Origin: Gemmatimonadota bacterium
Lineage (GTDB): Bacteria; Gemmatimonadota; Gemmatimonadetes; Longimicrobiales; Gaopeijiaceae
Assembly (NCBI GenBank): GCA_012267505.1
Contig: JAAXGI010000183.1
Span: 1 to 32,280, forward strand
DNA: 32,280 bases
Direction: 5' to 3'
Shown: positions 1 to 7,082 of the stretch, piece by piece
Position numbering within the stretch: position 1 is the first letter of the stretch
Layout of the letters: every line of letters starts with the position of its first letter
Program-made: the position numbers and the translations under genes
Notes under the pieces: generated by a model
Databases searched by the model: none
What the model was told of the DNA's origin: nothing
The model's input: only the letters and a program-made list of their open reading frames with translations

Positions 1-263
1 AGCGGAACCTTGACGACGATGTTCTCGTGAAGCTTCGCGAGCCGGCGTCCCTCGGCCACCATCCCCTCGGTGTCGACCGCGACGACCTCGGCGGAGATAG
101 GTCCGTCAACCAGCTCGCAGATCTCGATAAAGACCTCCTCGGGACTCCGCTCGCCCGCCGTCTTCGCGAGAAGCGAGGGGTTCGTCGTGATCCCGTCGAT
201 CAGGTCCGCTTCGGCGGCCCGGGCGATTTCTCCGGTGTCGGCCGTGTCCAGGAAGATATTCAT
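1..263 (-). CDS. tal: Transaldolase, short FSA/TalC type (5' part, runs off window)
   Basis: The reading frame starts at the ATG at 263-261 and stays open to the window edge, giving the first 87 residues. It opens MNIFLDTADTGEIARA and continues with GITTNPSLLAK, the family's early signature. It ends at VVKVP, where Lys85 matches the Schiff-base lysine of fructose-6-phosphate aldolase/transaldolase (Lys85 in E. coli FsaA). Members are cytoplasmic TIM barrels of about 215 residues that move a dihydroxyacetone unit in the pentose phosphate pathway; FsaA-type members instead cleave fructose 6-phosphate. The two activities cannot be told apart from this fragment. The start overlaps the truA stop as ATGA, so the two genes are probably translated from one message. 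The C-terminal half lies outside the window. Confidence 0.9.
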   Translation of the reverse strand, partial: MNIFLDTADTGEIARAAEADLIDGITTNPSLLAKTAGERSPEEVFIEICELVDGPISAEVVAVDTEGMVAEGRRLAKLHENIVVKVP

Positions 264-1105
264 GCCGCGGGAGAATCCATGCTGGGAGGATCGCGGTCAG
301 GGTGATCTCCGACCCGTTCGGGTGGGTACTCCACACGGGCGAGGAAGAGCCCCTCGGGCGGCGCCGGCCGCGATGTGCGCAGCGCGGTGTCCGGACGCTC
401 GAGCATTTCCGCCATTTCCGCCACCGGTCGCCGTCCCAAGCCGATCTCGACCATCGTTCCCACGAGGTAGCGTACCATCCGGTGGAGGTAGCGGTTCGCC
501 TCGATCCGGAACCGGTACCCGATCCGGCCCCACGGTGTCCAGTCCGCCGCCGCCACCTCGCAGATCTCGCCTCGGTGGGGCTGGCCCGCCCGCGCGAATC
601 TCCTGAAGGAGCGGCGGCCGGGGATCAGGAGGGCGGCCGCGGCGAGCCGGTCCGGATCGATGCCGGCCCCCGGCAGGTCCCAGCACCAGCGGGACCGGAA
701 GGGCGATGCCGCCTCCGGTGCCACGCCGAGGCGGTACTCGTATGCGCGGGCCGTCGGGTGGAACCTGGGGTGGAAGTCCGCCGGAACCCGCCGGACCTCC
801 CGGAGCCAGATCTCGGGGGGGAGGAGCGCGTTCATCGACCGGCGGAGCGTGCAGGCGGACCAGCGCGCCGGGACGTCCACGGCCGCGACCTGTCCGAGGG
901 CGTGCACCCCGGTGTCGGTCCGTCCGGATCCGGTGACGGTCCGGCTCCCCCCGGTGATCGTCCCGAGTACGCGTTCGAGTTCCGTCTGCACGGTCGGTCC
1001 GCCGGGCTGGCGCTGCCAACCCTGGTACGGCGCGCCGTCATACTGGACGACAAGGAGGTAGCGCCGGAGGCTCGTCACGTGCCGGGGCCTGGAGGGCGGG
1101 TGCAT
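260..1105 (-). CDS. truA: tRNA pseudouridine(38-40) synthase TruA
   Basis: A 281-residue protein of normal family length (about 245-280). It isomerises uridines 38-40 in the tRNA anticodon arm to pseudouridine. The N-terminal part has the family opening VVQYDGAPYQGWQRQPGG. The motif GSGRTDTGVHALGQ carries the catalytic aspartate at Asp64. Later motifs include FHPRFHPTARAYEYR and the helix HRMVRYLVGTMVEIG near the C terminus. The ATG at 1105 is used; a GTG nine codons downstream is an alternative, because the conserved fold begins near residue 14. The tail after about residue 262 is Pro/Asp-rich and probably disordered. It is divergent from trpD across about 280 bp and overlaps the downstream transaldolase by 4 bp. 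Confidence 0.95.
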   Translation of the reverse strand: MHPPSRPRHVTSLRRYLLVVQYDGAPYQGWQRQPGGPTVQTELERVLGTITGGSRTVTGSGRTDTGVHALGQVAAVDVPARWSACTLRRSMNALLPPEIWLREVRRVPADFHPRFHPTARAYEYRLGVAPEAASPFRSRWCWDLPGAGIDPDRLAAAALLIPGRRSFRRFARAGQPHRGEICEVAAADWTPWGRIGYRFRIEANRYLHRMVRYLVGTMVEIGLGRRPVAEMAEMLERPDTALRTSRPAPPEGLFLARVEYPPERVGDHPDRDPPSMDSPAA

Positions 1106-1153
1106 CTGGGGGCGTCGAGGCGATCGGGCCTGGATCCTCCCCGGAGATCCTTC

Positions 1154-1183
1154 ATGGCAACGGCCCCGTTACCCCCGTGTCAA
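1154..1183 (-). promoter_or_regulatory. Possible promoter of truA-tal
   Basis: A perfect -35 hexamer TTGACA lies on the minus strand at 1183-1178. With an 18-base spacer the -10 would be TGCCAT at 1159-1154 (3 of 6 matches). It points to truA, about 50 bases downstream. The weak -10 keeps this tentative. The rest of the 277-bp gap between truA and trpD holds no tandem Trp codons and no convincing attenuator. Confidence 0.3.
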
Positions 1184-1382
1184 CGTGGGGTTGTACCGTC
1201 TGCGCCATCGTGAAGCTGCTGCGCTCCCACGCGATCGTCGCATGCGCCGCATCGCGTACGGCGGCATCGTCAGGCTCCGCTCTCCCCGCCGTTGCCGTCC
1301 GGCGGGTCACCCCTTCTCTTTCGGGGCGTCCGCCAGGAGCCCGCCGGGGCGCCACCCCCTGAATCCCCAACGGACGACGCGG

Positions 1383-2429
1383 ATGCACCCGAGACTCGCG
1401 CCCGTGATCCGCCGCCTCACCGGGGGCGGGAATCTCTCCACTTCCGATGCCGAGGCGGCCTTCGATGTCGTGATGTCGGGCGAGGCCTCGCCCGTCGAGA
1501 TCACCGCGCTCCTCGTGGGACTCCGCACGAAAGGGCATGCTCCTTCCGAGGTCGCGGGCGGGGTTCGCGCGCTCCGGCGGGCGATGATCCCGGTCGCGGC
1601 GCCCGCGGACGCCGTCCTCGTGGACACCTGCGGCACGGGGGGTGGAAGCGTCACCACCTTCAACATCTCGACGGCAGCGGCGATCGTGGCCGCAGCGGGC
1701 GGTGTCCCGGTCGCCAAGCACGGGAACCGGTCGTTCTCGTCCAAGTGCGGGAGCGCGGACGTCCTCGAGGCGCTCGGCATCGAGATCGAGCTCTCCGCGC
1801 GAGCGATGGCGCAGGTCCTCGAGCGGGCCGGGATCGTCTTCATGTTCGCGCCCCTCCTCCACCCGGCGATGCGCCATGTAGGTCCGGTCCGCGCCGAACT
1901 CGGCCTCCCGACGATCATGAACCTCCTCGGGCCGCTCACGAACCCGGCGGGCGCACGCCGCCAGGTAGTGGGCGTCTCGGAGCCCGGGCTCCTCCCGCTC
2001 ATCGCCGGCGCGCTCCGGGAACTCGGACACGAGCGGGCGCTCGTCGTCCACGGCGCGCCCGGGATGGACGAGATCAGCCCGCTCGGACCGACGCGCGTGG
2101 CCGAACTCGACCGGGGGGAGGTCCGCGAGTACGACGTGGACCCCCGTGGCCTCGGGTTCGAGGCCGCCGACCCCGGGGAGATCCAGGGGGGAACCCCCGA
2201 CGAGAACGCCCGCGTCATCGCGGAGGTGTTCGCGGGGAGGGAGAGACGCGGCGCGCGGTCAGCCGTGGCCGTGAACGCGGGGGGCGCCCTCTACTTGGGG
2301 GGGAGAGCGGAAGATCTTGCCCGGGCGACGCGCCTGGCCCAGGAGCTCATCGACTCTGGCGCGGCCGGTCGGACCCTCGACCGGCTCCGCGAGGAGTCCG
2401 CCGCGGCGCGGTCGCGGCAGGAGCGGTGA
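1383..2429 (+). CDS. trpD: Anthranilate phosphoribosyltransferase TrpD
   Basis: A 348-residue enzyme that transfers phosphoribose from PRPP to anthranilate, the second committed step of tryptophan synthesis. The PRPP-binding glycine loop DTCGTGGGSVTTFNIST is at about residues 81-97. KHGNRSFSSKCGSADVLEALG follows from residue 112, and the partner motif NLLGPLTNPA is in the C-terminal half. The ATG at 1383 gives the usual family start and length. The frame is open further upstream, but that part has no homology that I recognise. No trpE or trpG is adjacent; downstream lies lexA in the opposite direction, then trpC. The protein is monofunctional, with no fused glutamine amidotransferase. Confidence 0.95.
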   Translation: MHPRLAPVIRRLTGGGNLSTSDAEAAFDVVMSGEASPVEITALLVGLRTKGHAPSEVAGGVRALRRAMIPVAAPADAVLVDTCGTGGGSVTTFNISTAAAIVAAAGGVPVAKHGNRSFSSKCGSADVLEALGIEIELSARAMAQVLERAGIVFMFAPLLHPAMRHVGPVRAELGLPTIMNLLGPLTNPAGARRQVVGVSEPGLLPLIAGALRELGHERALVVHGAPGMDEISPLGPTRVAELDRGEVREYDVDPRGLGFEAADPGEIQGGTPDENARVIAEVFAGRERRGARSAVAVNAGGALYLGGRAEDLARATRLAQELIDSGAAGRTLDRLREESAAARSRQER

Positions 2430-2644
2430 GGGCCGGAAGCGGTCGTGGTCAGACTCCACGGCCCCCGGAGGGATGACGGCCGGCCTGTCGGCGCGACGAT
2501 GAAGTGGGCGGTCCTTCCGCGGAGGTAGCCCGCGGCGAAGAGAATGCGCATTCGCTGTTTCCTCCGCGTGTGCTCTAGGGGTCCGGACGCGGAGCGCCCG
2601 TCACCTGCCGCCGGCGCCCGCGGCCGTCTCCGTTCAGTTGCCTC

Positions 2645-3253
2645 TCAGTAGCGGCGCATCACGCCGACCACGATGCCCTGCACCTGGACATGGTCTGCCG
2701 GGAAATACATCGGCGCCAGCGAGGCGTTCGCCGGCTGCAGACGCAGGCGACCGTCCTCTTCCCGGTAGAGCTTCTTCATCGTGGCCGATTCGCCGCCGAT
2801 CAGTGCTATCACCATCTCGCCGTCGCCGGCCGTCTCCCGGCTGGCCACGATGATGTAGTCGCCGTCGCGGATCTGCTCGTCGATCATCGAGTTCCCGCGA
2901 ACCCGGAGGACGTAGTGCTTCCCCGTCCGCCGCGTCAGGCTGGGAGGGACCAGGATCGACTCCTCGTCGACGATCGCCTCGATCGGCTGCCCGGCGGCCA
3001 CCTCCCCGAGGAGGGGGAGCACGATGCCGCCCTGCACGGAGCCGTCGCCGACCAGCTCGATCGACCGGCTCTGGTTGAACGACTTCCTGATATAGCCCTT
3101 CCGCTCCAGATTGCTAACATGCTCATGCACGGTAGCCAGCGAGGTGAAACCGAAGTGCCTGCCGATTTCCTCGAAACTGGGGGCATATCCATGATCGGCG
3201 ATGTAGCTGGCCAGCCAGTCGAAGATCTCCCTCTGTCGCTTCGTCAGGGGCAT
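2645..3253 (-). CDS. lexA: LexA repressor, SOS regulator
   Basis: A 202-residue LexA of standard length. The N-terminal winged helix (residues 1-65) starts MPLTKRQREIFDWLASYI and includes the recognition-helix region TSLATVHEHVSNLERKGYI. The C-terminal peptidase has the Ala87-Gly88 self-cleavage site in EVAAGQPIEA, the catalytic Ser122 in GNSMIDEQIRDGDY and the catalytic Lys160 in ATMKKL. So all elements needed for RecA-stimulated autocleavage are present. The ATG at 3253 has a GGAGG seven bases upstream. A promoter and a direct-repeat operator lie just upstream, which indicates autoregulation. The gene sits inverted between trpD and trpC, which is unusual. Confidence 0.97.
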   Translation of the reverse strand: MPLTKRQREIFDWLASYIADHGYAPSFEEIGRHFGFTSLATVHEHVSNLERKGYIRKSFNQSRSIELVGDGSVQGGIVLPLLGEVAAGQPIEAIVDEESILVPPSLTRRTGKHYVLRVRGNSMIDEQIRDGDYIIVASRETAGDGEMVIALIGGESATMKKLYREEDGRLRLQPANASLAPMYFPADHVQVQGIVVGVMRRY

Positions 3254-3283
3254 CGTCGTCCCTCCTGCCGGTGCGTGTGACCC

Positions 3284-3298
3284 GAACAGTACCCGAAC
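3284..3298 (-). promoter_or_regulatory. LexA operator (SOS box), GTTC-N7-GTTC direct repeat
   Basis: On the minus strand the sequence reads GTTC-GGGTACT-GTTC. It is a perfect direct repeat with a seven-base spacer, 31 bases upstream of the lexA ATG and immediately after the predicted -10. This is the form known for alphaproteobacterial LexA, not the E. coli CTG-N10-CAG palindrome or the Gram-positive GAAC-N4-GTTC palindrome. The position over the start point suggests that LexA represses its own gene. Confidence 0.65.
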
Positions 3299-3301
3299 CG
3301 A

Positions 3302-3330
3302 AGGATAACCGAAGATTGTCGTTGACGCAA
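3302..3330 (-). promoter_or_regulatory. Predicted lexA promoter
   Basis: The minus strand shows TTGCGT at 3330-3325, a 17-base spacer and TATCCT at 3307-3302 (3 and 4 matches to the sigma70 consensus). The start point would be near 3295, inside the LexA operator. That is the expected layout for an autorepressed gene. Confidence 0.5.
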
Positions 3331-4164
3331 CCCGAGACCCCGCGCGCCCCCGCGGCGGGGGGAGTGCCAGACATTCTCGAGCGGATCGTGGGGACGAAGC
3401 GCCGGGAGATCGCCCGGCTCCGTCCGCGGGCGGAAGAGCTTGAGGCCGGTGCACGCGCCGCACCGCCGCCGCGGGATTTCCGGGCGGCGGTCGCGGGACC
3501 CGCCGAGGTCGCGCTGATCGCGGAGGTGAAGCGCCGCTCGCCGGGGGCCGGTCCCATCCGGCCCGGCCTCGATCCGGCCGAGCTCGCGGTGGCCTACGAG
3601 GCCGCGGGGGCGTCGGCGCTCTCGGTCCTCACCGACCGGGAGTACTTCGGCGGCTCGCTTGCGGATCTTCGGGCGGCGCGCGCCGCGACCCGCCTCCCGG
3701 TGCTCAGGAAGGACTTCCTCCTCTCCGGCGTGCAGCTTCTCGAGGCGCGCGCCGCGGGCGCGGACGCTGTGCTCCTGATCGTGGCCGTTCTCGATGACGG
3801 GGAACTCCGCCGGCTCCGGCTTCTGGCGGAGGGGCTTGGCATGGCGGCTCTAGTCGAGGTCCACGACGCGCGGGAGATGGTGCGCGCTCTCTCCTCGGGG
3901 GCGACGCTCATCGGGATCAACAACCGGAACCTGAGGGACTTCACCACGCGTCTTGCCACCACCGCCGAAGTGATGGGCGCGGCCGGTGACGGGATCGTCC
4001 TCGTCTCGGAGAGCGGGATCCGGAGCCGCGCGGACGTCGCGTGGCTGGGTGGCCGGGGCGTCGATGCCGTCCTGGTCGGAACGACGCTGCTGAGCGCTCC
4101 CGGGCCGGGCGAGATGGCGCGCGAGCTCGCGGGGGTCGGCCGGCGCGCCGGCCGCGGGGGGTGA
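3316..4164 (+). CDS. trpC: Indole-3-glycerol-phosphate synthase TrpC
   Basis: A cytoplasmic TIM-barrel enzyme that closes the indole ring from CdRP. Family motifs are present in order: ILERIVGTKRREIARL (helix alpha0), IAEVKRRSPGAGPIRPG, SVLTDREYFGGS, VLRKDFLLSG, IGINNRNLRDF and LVSESGI. The lysines of EVKRRSP and LRKDF match the substrate-binding and catalytic positions. The start is uncertain. TTG at 3316 has AAGGA ten bases upstream and GC-rich third positions after it. GTG at 3364 also fits the family but leaves little room for a ribosome site. GTG at 3271 would run through the LexA operator. With TTG the protein has 282 residues. Two bases separate it from trpF. Confidence 0.93.
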   Translation: MSLTQPETPRAPAAGGVPDILERIVGTKRREIARLRPRAEELEAGARAAPPPRDFRAAVAGPAEVALIAEVKRRSPGAGPIRPGLDPAELAVAYEAAGASALSVLTDREYFGGSLADLRAARAATRLPVLRKDFLLSGVQLLEARAAGADAVLLIVAVLDDGELRRLRLLAEGLGMAALVEVHDAREMVRALSSGATLIGINNRNLRDFTTRLATTAEVMGAAGDGIVLVSESGIRSRADVAWLGGRGVDAVLVGTTLLSAPGPGEMARELAGVGRRAGRGG

Positions 4165-4166
4165 GG

Positions 4167-4898
4167 ATGGGTGGGTCCACCCCCTCCGGGGTGCCGGAGG
4201 TGAAGATATGCGGGCTCACGCGAGTGGAGGACGCCCGCCTGGCCGAGCGTGCTGGCGCCTCGTACGTGGGCGCCATTCTTGTTCCGGGCACTCCGCGCTG
4301 TGTTTCTCCCGGTGAGGCCGGCGTGCTCGCGCGGTCCGTCCGGATTCCGCTCGTGGCCGTGGTCGCCGATCTCACGGCCGACGCGGCGGCGGGGGCGGCC
4401 GACGCGGCCGGCGCCCGCGCGATCCAGCTCCACGGGAGCGAGTCCCCGGGCGTCGTCGAGGCGCTTCGCGGACGCGGCGGCTGGGAACTCTGGAAGGCAG
4501 TCCGGGTCAGGGACCGGGACGACGTCGTCCGGGCGCTCGGGCGTTACGGCGGGCTCGTCGATCTCCTCCTTCTCGACGCGTGGTCGGAGCGCGCGCTCGG
4601 CGGCACCGGTACCCGTTTCCCGTGGGAGGTGTGGGATCCGGGGAGGGCCGGGCCCGACGATGCGCTCCGGATCGGCGTGGCCGGCGGCCTCTCGCCCGAC
4701 AATGTGGAGGAGGCCGTGGGCCGGCTCGCGCCCGACCTTGTGGATGTGGGCTCGGGTGTGGAGCTGGGGCCGGGCGTCAAGGACCCGGACCGCATCGAGG
4801 CGTTCATCGCGCTCGCTCTCTCCGGAGCCTGGCGCGCGGGGAGCGTTTCCGGCCCAGCAGCCAGAGCTGACGAGGATTCCGCGGAGAGGGAGGCATGA
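4167..4898 (+). CDS. trpF: Phosphoribosylanthranilate isomerase TrpF
   Basis: A 243-residue TIM barrel that performs the Amadori rearrangement of phosphoribosylanthranilate, acting between TrpD and TrpC. The catalytic Cys15 is in [13 protein letters not shown] probable general-acid aspartate is in [16 protein letters not shown], and [11 protein letters not shown] near the C terminus forms the phosphate-binding loop. The ATG at 4167 follows GGTGAGG; it lies two bases after the trpC stop. The protein is about 30 residues longer than many homologues because of an Ala-rich tail after residue 220 and a Gly/Pro insert around '[11 protein letters not shown]'. The stop overlaps the trpB start as ATGA, so the two are probably translationally coupled. 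Confidence 0.95.
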   Translation: MGGSTPSGVPEVKICGLTRVEDARLAERAGASYVGAILVPGTPRCVSPGEAGVLARSVRIPLVAVVADLTADAAAGAADAAGARAIQLHGSESPGVVEALRGRGGWELWKAVRVRDRDDVVRALGRYGGLVDLLLLDAWSERALGGTGTRFPWEVWDPGRAGPDDALRIGVAGGLSPDNVEEAVGRLAPDLVDVGSGVELGPGVKDPDRIEAFIALALSGAWRAGSVSGPAARADEDSAEREA

Positions 4899-6139
4899 CA
4901 CCGGGCGAAGAGACGCAGGCCGGCGGCCGGGGTGCACCCGGGACCGTGGACGCGGAACCAGCGCGGCGTTTCGGCGCGTTCGGGGGCCGCTACGTCCCTG
5001 AGACGCTCATCCGCGCGCTCGACGAACTCGAGGCCGAGTACGCCATGGCGCGCCGTGATCCCGGCTTCGCCGCCGAGCTCTCCGCGCTTCTCCGCGATTT
5101 CGTCGGGCGCCCGACCCCGCTCTGGCGTGCCGAACGGCTCGAAGAGGCGGCCGGCTGGGGTCCGATCTACCTCAAGCGGGAGGACCTGAGCCACACCGGC
5201 GCGCACAAGATCAACAACACGATCGGCCAGGCGCTCCTTGCCCGGCGGATGGGCAAGAGGCGGATCATCGCCGAGACAGGCGCCGGACAGCACGGGGTCG
5301 CCACGGCGACCGCCTGCGCCCTCTTCGACATGGAGTGCGTCGTCTATATGGGCGCCGAGGATGTCGAGCGGCAGGCGCTCAACGTCTTCCGGATGGAGCT
5401 TCTCGGTGCCGAGGTCCGGTCGGTGGACGCGGGGACGCGGACGCTCAAGGACGCCACCAACGAGGCGATCCGCGACTGGGTCACGAGCGTCGAGACCACC
5501 CACTACATCATCGGGTCCGTCGTCGGTCCGGCGCCCTTTCCGAGGATCGTGCGCGATTTTCAGGCGGTCATCGGCCGCGAGGCCCGCGCCCAGCTCGATG
5601 CGCTTGAGGGCACGCTCCCGGCCGCGGTGATTGCGTGCGTCGGGGGAGGCTCGAACGCGATGGGGATTTTTCACGCCTTCGTGGGCGACGAGGAGGTCCG
5701 TCTGATCGGTGTGGAGGCGGCGGGTGAGGGGCTCGGCTCCGGGCTCCACTCCGCGTCGCTCACCGCAGGCCGGCCCGGCGTCCTCCACGGCTCGCTCTCC
5801 TACCTCCTCCAGGACGCGGACGGACAGGTCGCCCCGGCCCACTCCGTCTCCGCGGGGCTCGACTATCCGGGCGTGGGGCCGGAGCACTCCTTCTTCCGGG
5901 ACACGGGCCGGGCGGAATACGTCGCCGTGGGCGATGGGGACGCGCTCGCCGCCTTCCACCGCCTGGCCGAGCTCGAGGGCATCATTCCGGCGCTCGAGAC
6001 GGCGCACGCCGTCGCCTACATCCTGGGCGAGGGGAGGACGTCTGTGGGGCGCGGTCCCGCGGTCCTCTGCCTGAGCGGGCGCGGGGACAAGGACGTCTCC
6101 CACGTCGCGCGCCTCGAGGGTTGGGGGTCGGCCCGGTGA
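4895..6139 (+). CDS. trpB: Tryptophan synthase beta chain TrpB (TrpB1 type)
   Basis: A 414-residue PLP enzyme that condenses indole with serine. The Schiff-base Lys105 lies in [16 protein letters not shown]. The catalytic Glu127 lies in [15 protein letters not shown]. The PLP-phosphate loop is VGGGSNAMG, and a serine-rich motif CLSGRGDKD lies near the end. It is the usual length and matches the TrpB1 form that pairs with TrpA; TrpA is encoded 61 bp downstream. The first 25 residues are Gly/Ala-rich and not conserved. The start overlaps the trpF stop by 4 bp. Confidence 0.97.
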   Translation: MTPGEETQAGGRGAPGTVDAEPARRFGAFGGRYVPETLIRALDELEAEYAMARRDPGFAAELSALLRDFVGRPTPLWRAERLEEAAGWGPIYLKREDLSHTGAHKINNTIGQALLARRMGKRRIIAETGAGQHGVATATACALFDMECVVYMGAEDVERQALNVFRMELLGAEVRSVDAGTRTLKDATNEAIRDWVTSVETTHYIIGSVVGPAPFPRIVRDFQAVIGREARAQLDALEGTLPAAVIACVGGGSNAMGIFHAFVGDEEVRLIGVEAAGEGLGSGLHSASLTAGRPGVLHGSLSYLLQDADGQVAPAHSVSAGLDYPGVGPEHSFFRDTGRAEYVAVGDGDALAAFHRLAELEGIIPALETAHAVAYILGEGRTSVGRGPAVLCLSGRGDKDVSHVARLEGWGSAR

Positions 6140-6200
6140 GGATGACGCGCACCCGTCTGTCCGGGTCCGGACGACGCGGTTCCACGGTGCGGAGGATGGC

Positions 6201-7025
6201 GTGATCCGCCCCGACGGGTACCGGCCATCGGGGCGGATCGCCGAGGCGTTCCGCGCTCGCCGTGCCCGCGGGGAGGCTGCGCTCGTTCCGTACGTCTGCG
6301 CGGGATTCCCGAGCAGGGAGGGGAGCCTCGCGCTTCTTGAGGAGGCCGCGCGCGCGGGCGCCGACGTGATCGAGCTCGGGATCCCCTTCTCCGATCCCCT
6401 CGCCGACGGCCCGACGATCCAGCGGGCGAGCTTCGAGGCGCTCGAGGGGGGGATGACCGTCCGCGGCGCGCTCGGAGTGCTGGCCGAGTTCCGGGCGAGG
6501 AGCCCCGTGCCGGTCGTCCTCTTCACCTACCTGAATCCCGTGCACCGGTTCGGGGTGGAGACCTTCGCGGACGCGGCCCGGGAGGCGGGCGCGGACGGGC
6601 TGCTTCTCACCGACCTTCCGGCGGGCGCGGACCCGGCGCTCGAGGCGCGGCTCCTCCCGGCCGCGGGGGGCATGGACCTGATCCGGCTCCTGGCCCCGAC
6701 GACGACGCCGGAACGGGCGGCGGAGGTGGCCGACGGGGGCACCGGGTTCCTCTACTACATCTCGCGTACCGGGGTCACCGGCGCGCGCGAGGAGCTGAGG
6801 AGCGGTCTCGAGCGCGAGGTCGGAGCGTTGCGGGAGCTCACCGACCTCCCGATAGCCGTCGGTTTCGGGATCTCGACCCGCGGGCAGGCGGCCACGGTGG
6901 CCCGGATCGCCGACGGCGTCGTGGTCGGAAGCGCGCTGATCGACGTGTCGCGCCGGGACGGCGTGGAGGAGGCCGGGCGCTTCCTCGCCTCGCTTCGGGG
7001 GGCGATGGACGGGGTGGCCGGCTGA
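6201..7025 (+). CDS. trpA: Tryptophan synthase alpha chain TrpA
   Basis: A 274-residue TIM barrel that splits indole-3-glycerol phosphate and channels indole to TrpB. The catalytic Glu58 and Asp69 lie in VIELGIPFSDPLADGPTIQ; they correspond to Glu49 and Asp60 of the Salmonella enzyme with the same 11-residue spacing. YYISRTGVTGAR and VGFGISTR form the phosphate-binding region. The GTG at 6201 is chosen because GGAGG lies five bases upstream; the nearby ATG at 6196 meets a stop at once. This is the last trp gene; the next gene is convergent. A 5-bp GC hairpin at 7036-7052 (CCCGG/CCGGG) in the 57-bp gap has no T tract. Confidence 0.96.
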   Translation: MIRPDGYRPSGRIAEAFRARRARGEAALVPYVCAGFPSREGSLALLEEAARAGADVIELGIPFSDPLADGPTIQRASFEALEGGMTVRGALGVLAEFRARSPVPVVLFTYLNPVHRFGVETFADAAREAGADGLLLTDLPAGADPALEARLLPAAGGMDLIRLLAPTTTPERAAEVADGGTGFLYYISRTGVTGAREELRSGLEREVGALRELTDLPIAVGFGISTRGQAATVARIADGVVVGSALIDVSRRDGVEEAGRFLASLRGAMDGVAG

Positions 7026-7082
7026 CGGTCCTCTTCCCGGGCCGTGGCCGGGTGCGCGTGCCGGCGGGCCGTACCCGCGTCC

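Noticed and set aside
1106-1382. Trp attenuator or leader peptide before trpD
   Set aside because: The only open small frames have a single Trp codon and no paired terminator/antiterminator stems; no T-box or TRAP-like triplet series is seen.
1185-1382. N-terminal extension of TrpD
   Set aside because: The frame is open, but TrpD homology and normal length begin at the ATG at 1383; the upstream part looks like non-coding GC-rich sequence.
3254-3463. Longer LexA start (frame open to 3463)
   Set aside because: LexA families begin at the ATG at 3253, which has a good ribosome site, and the longer form would include the promoter and operator.
7036-7052. Terminator between trpA and rqcH
   Set aside because: A 5-bp GC hairpin is present but with no T tract on either strand, so it is mentioned only under trpA.
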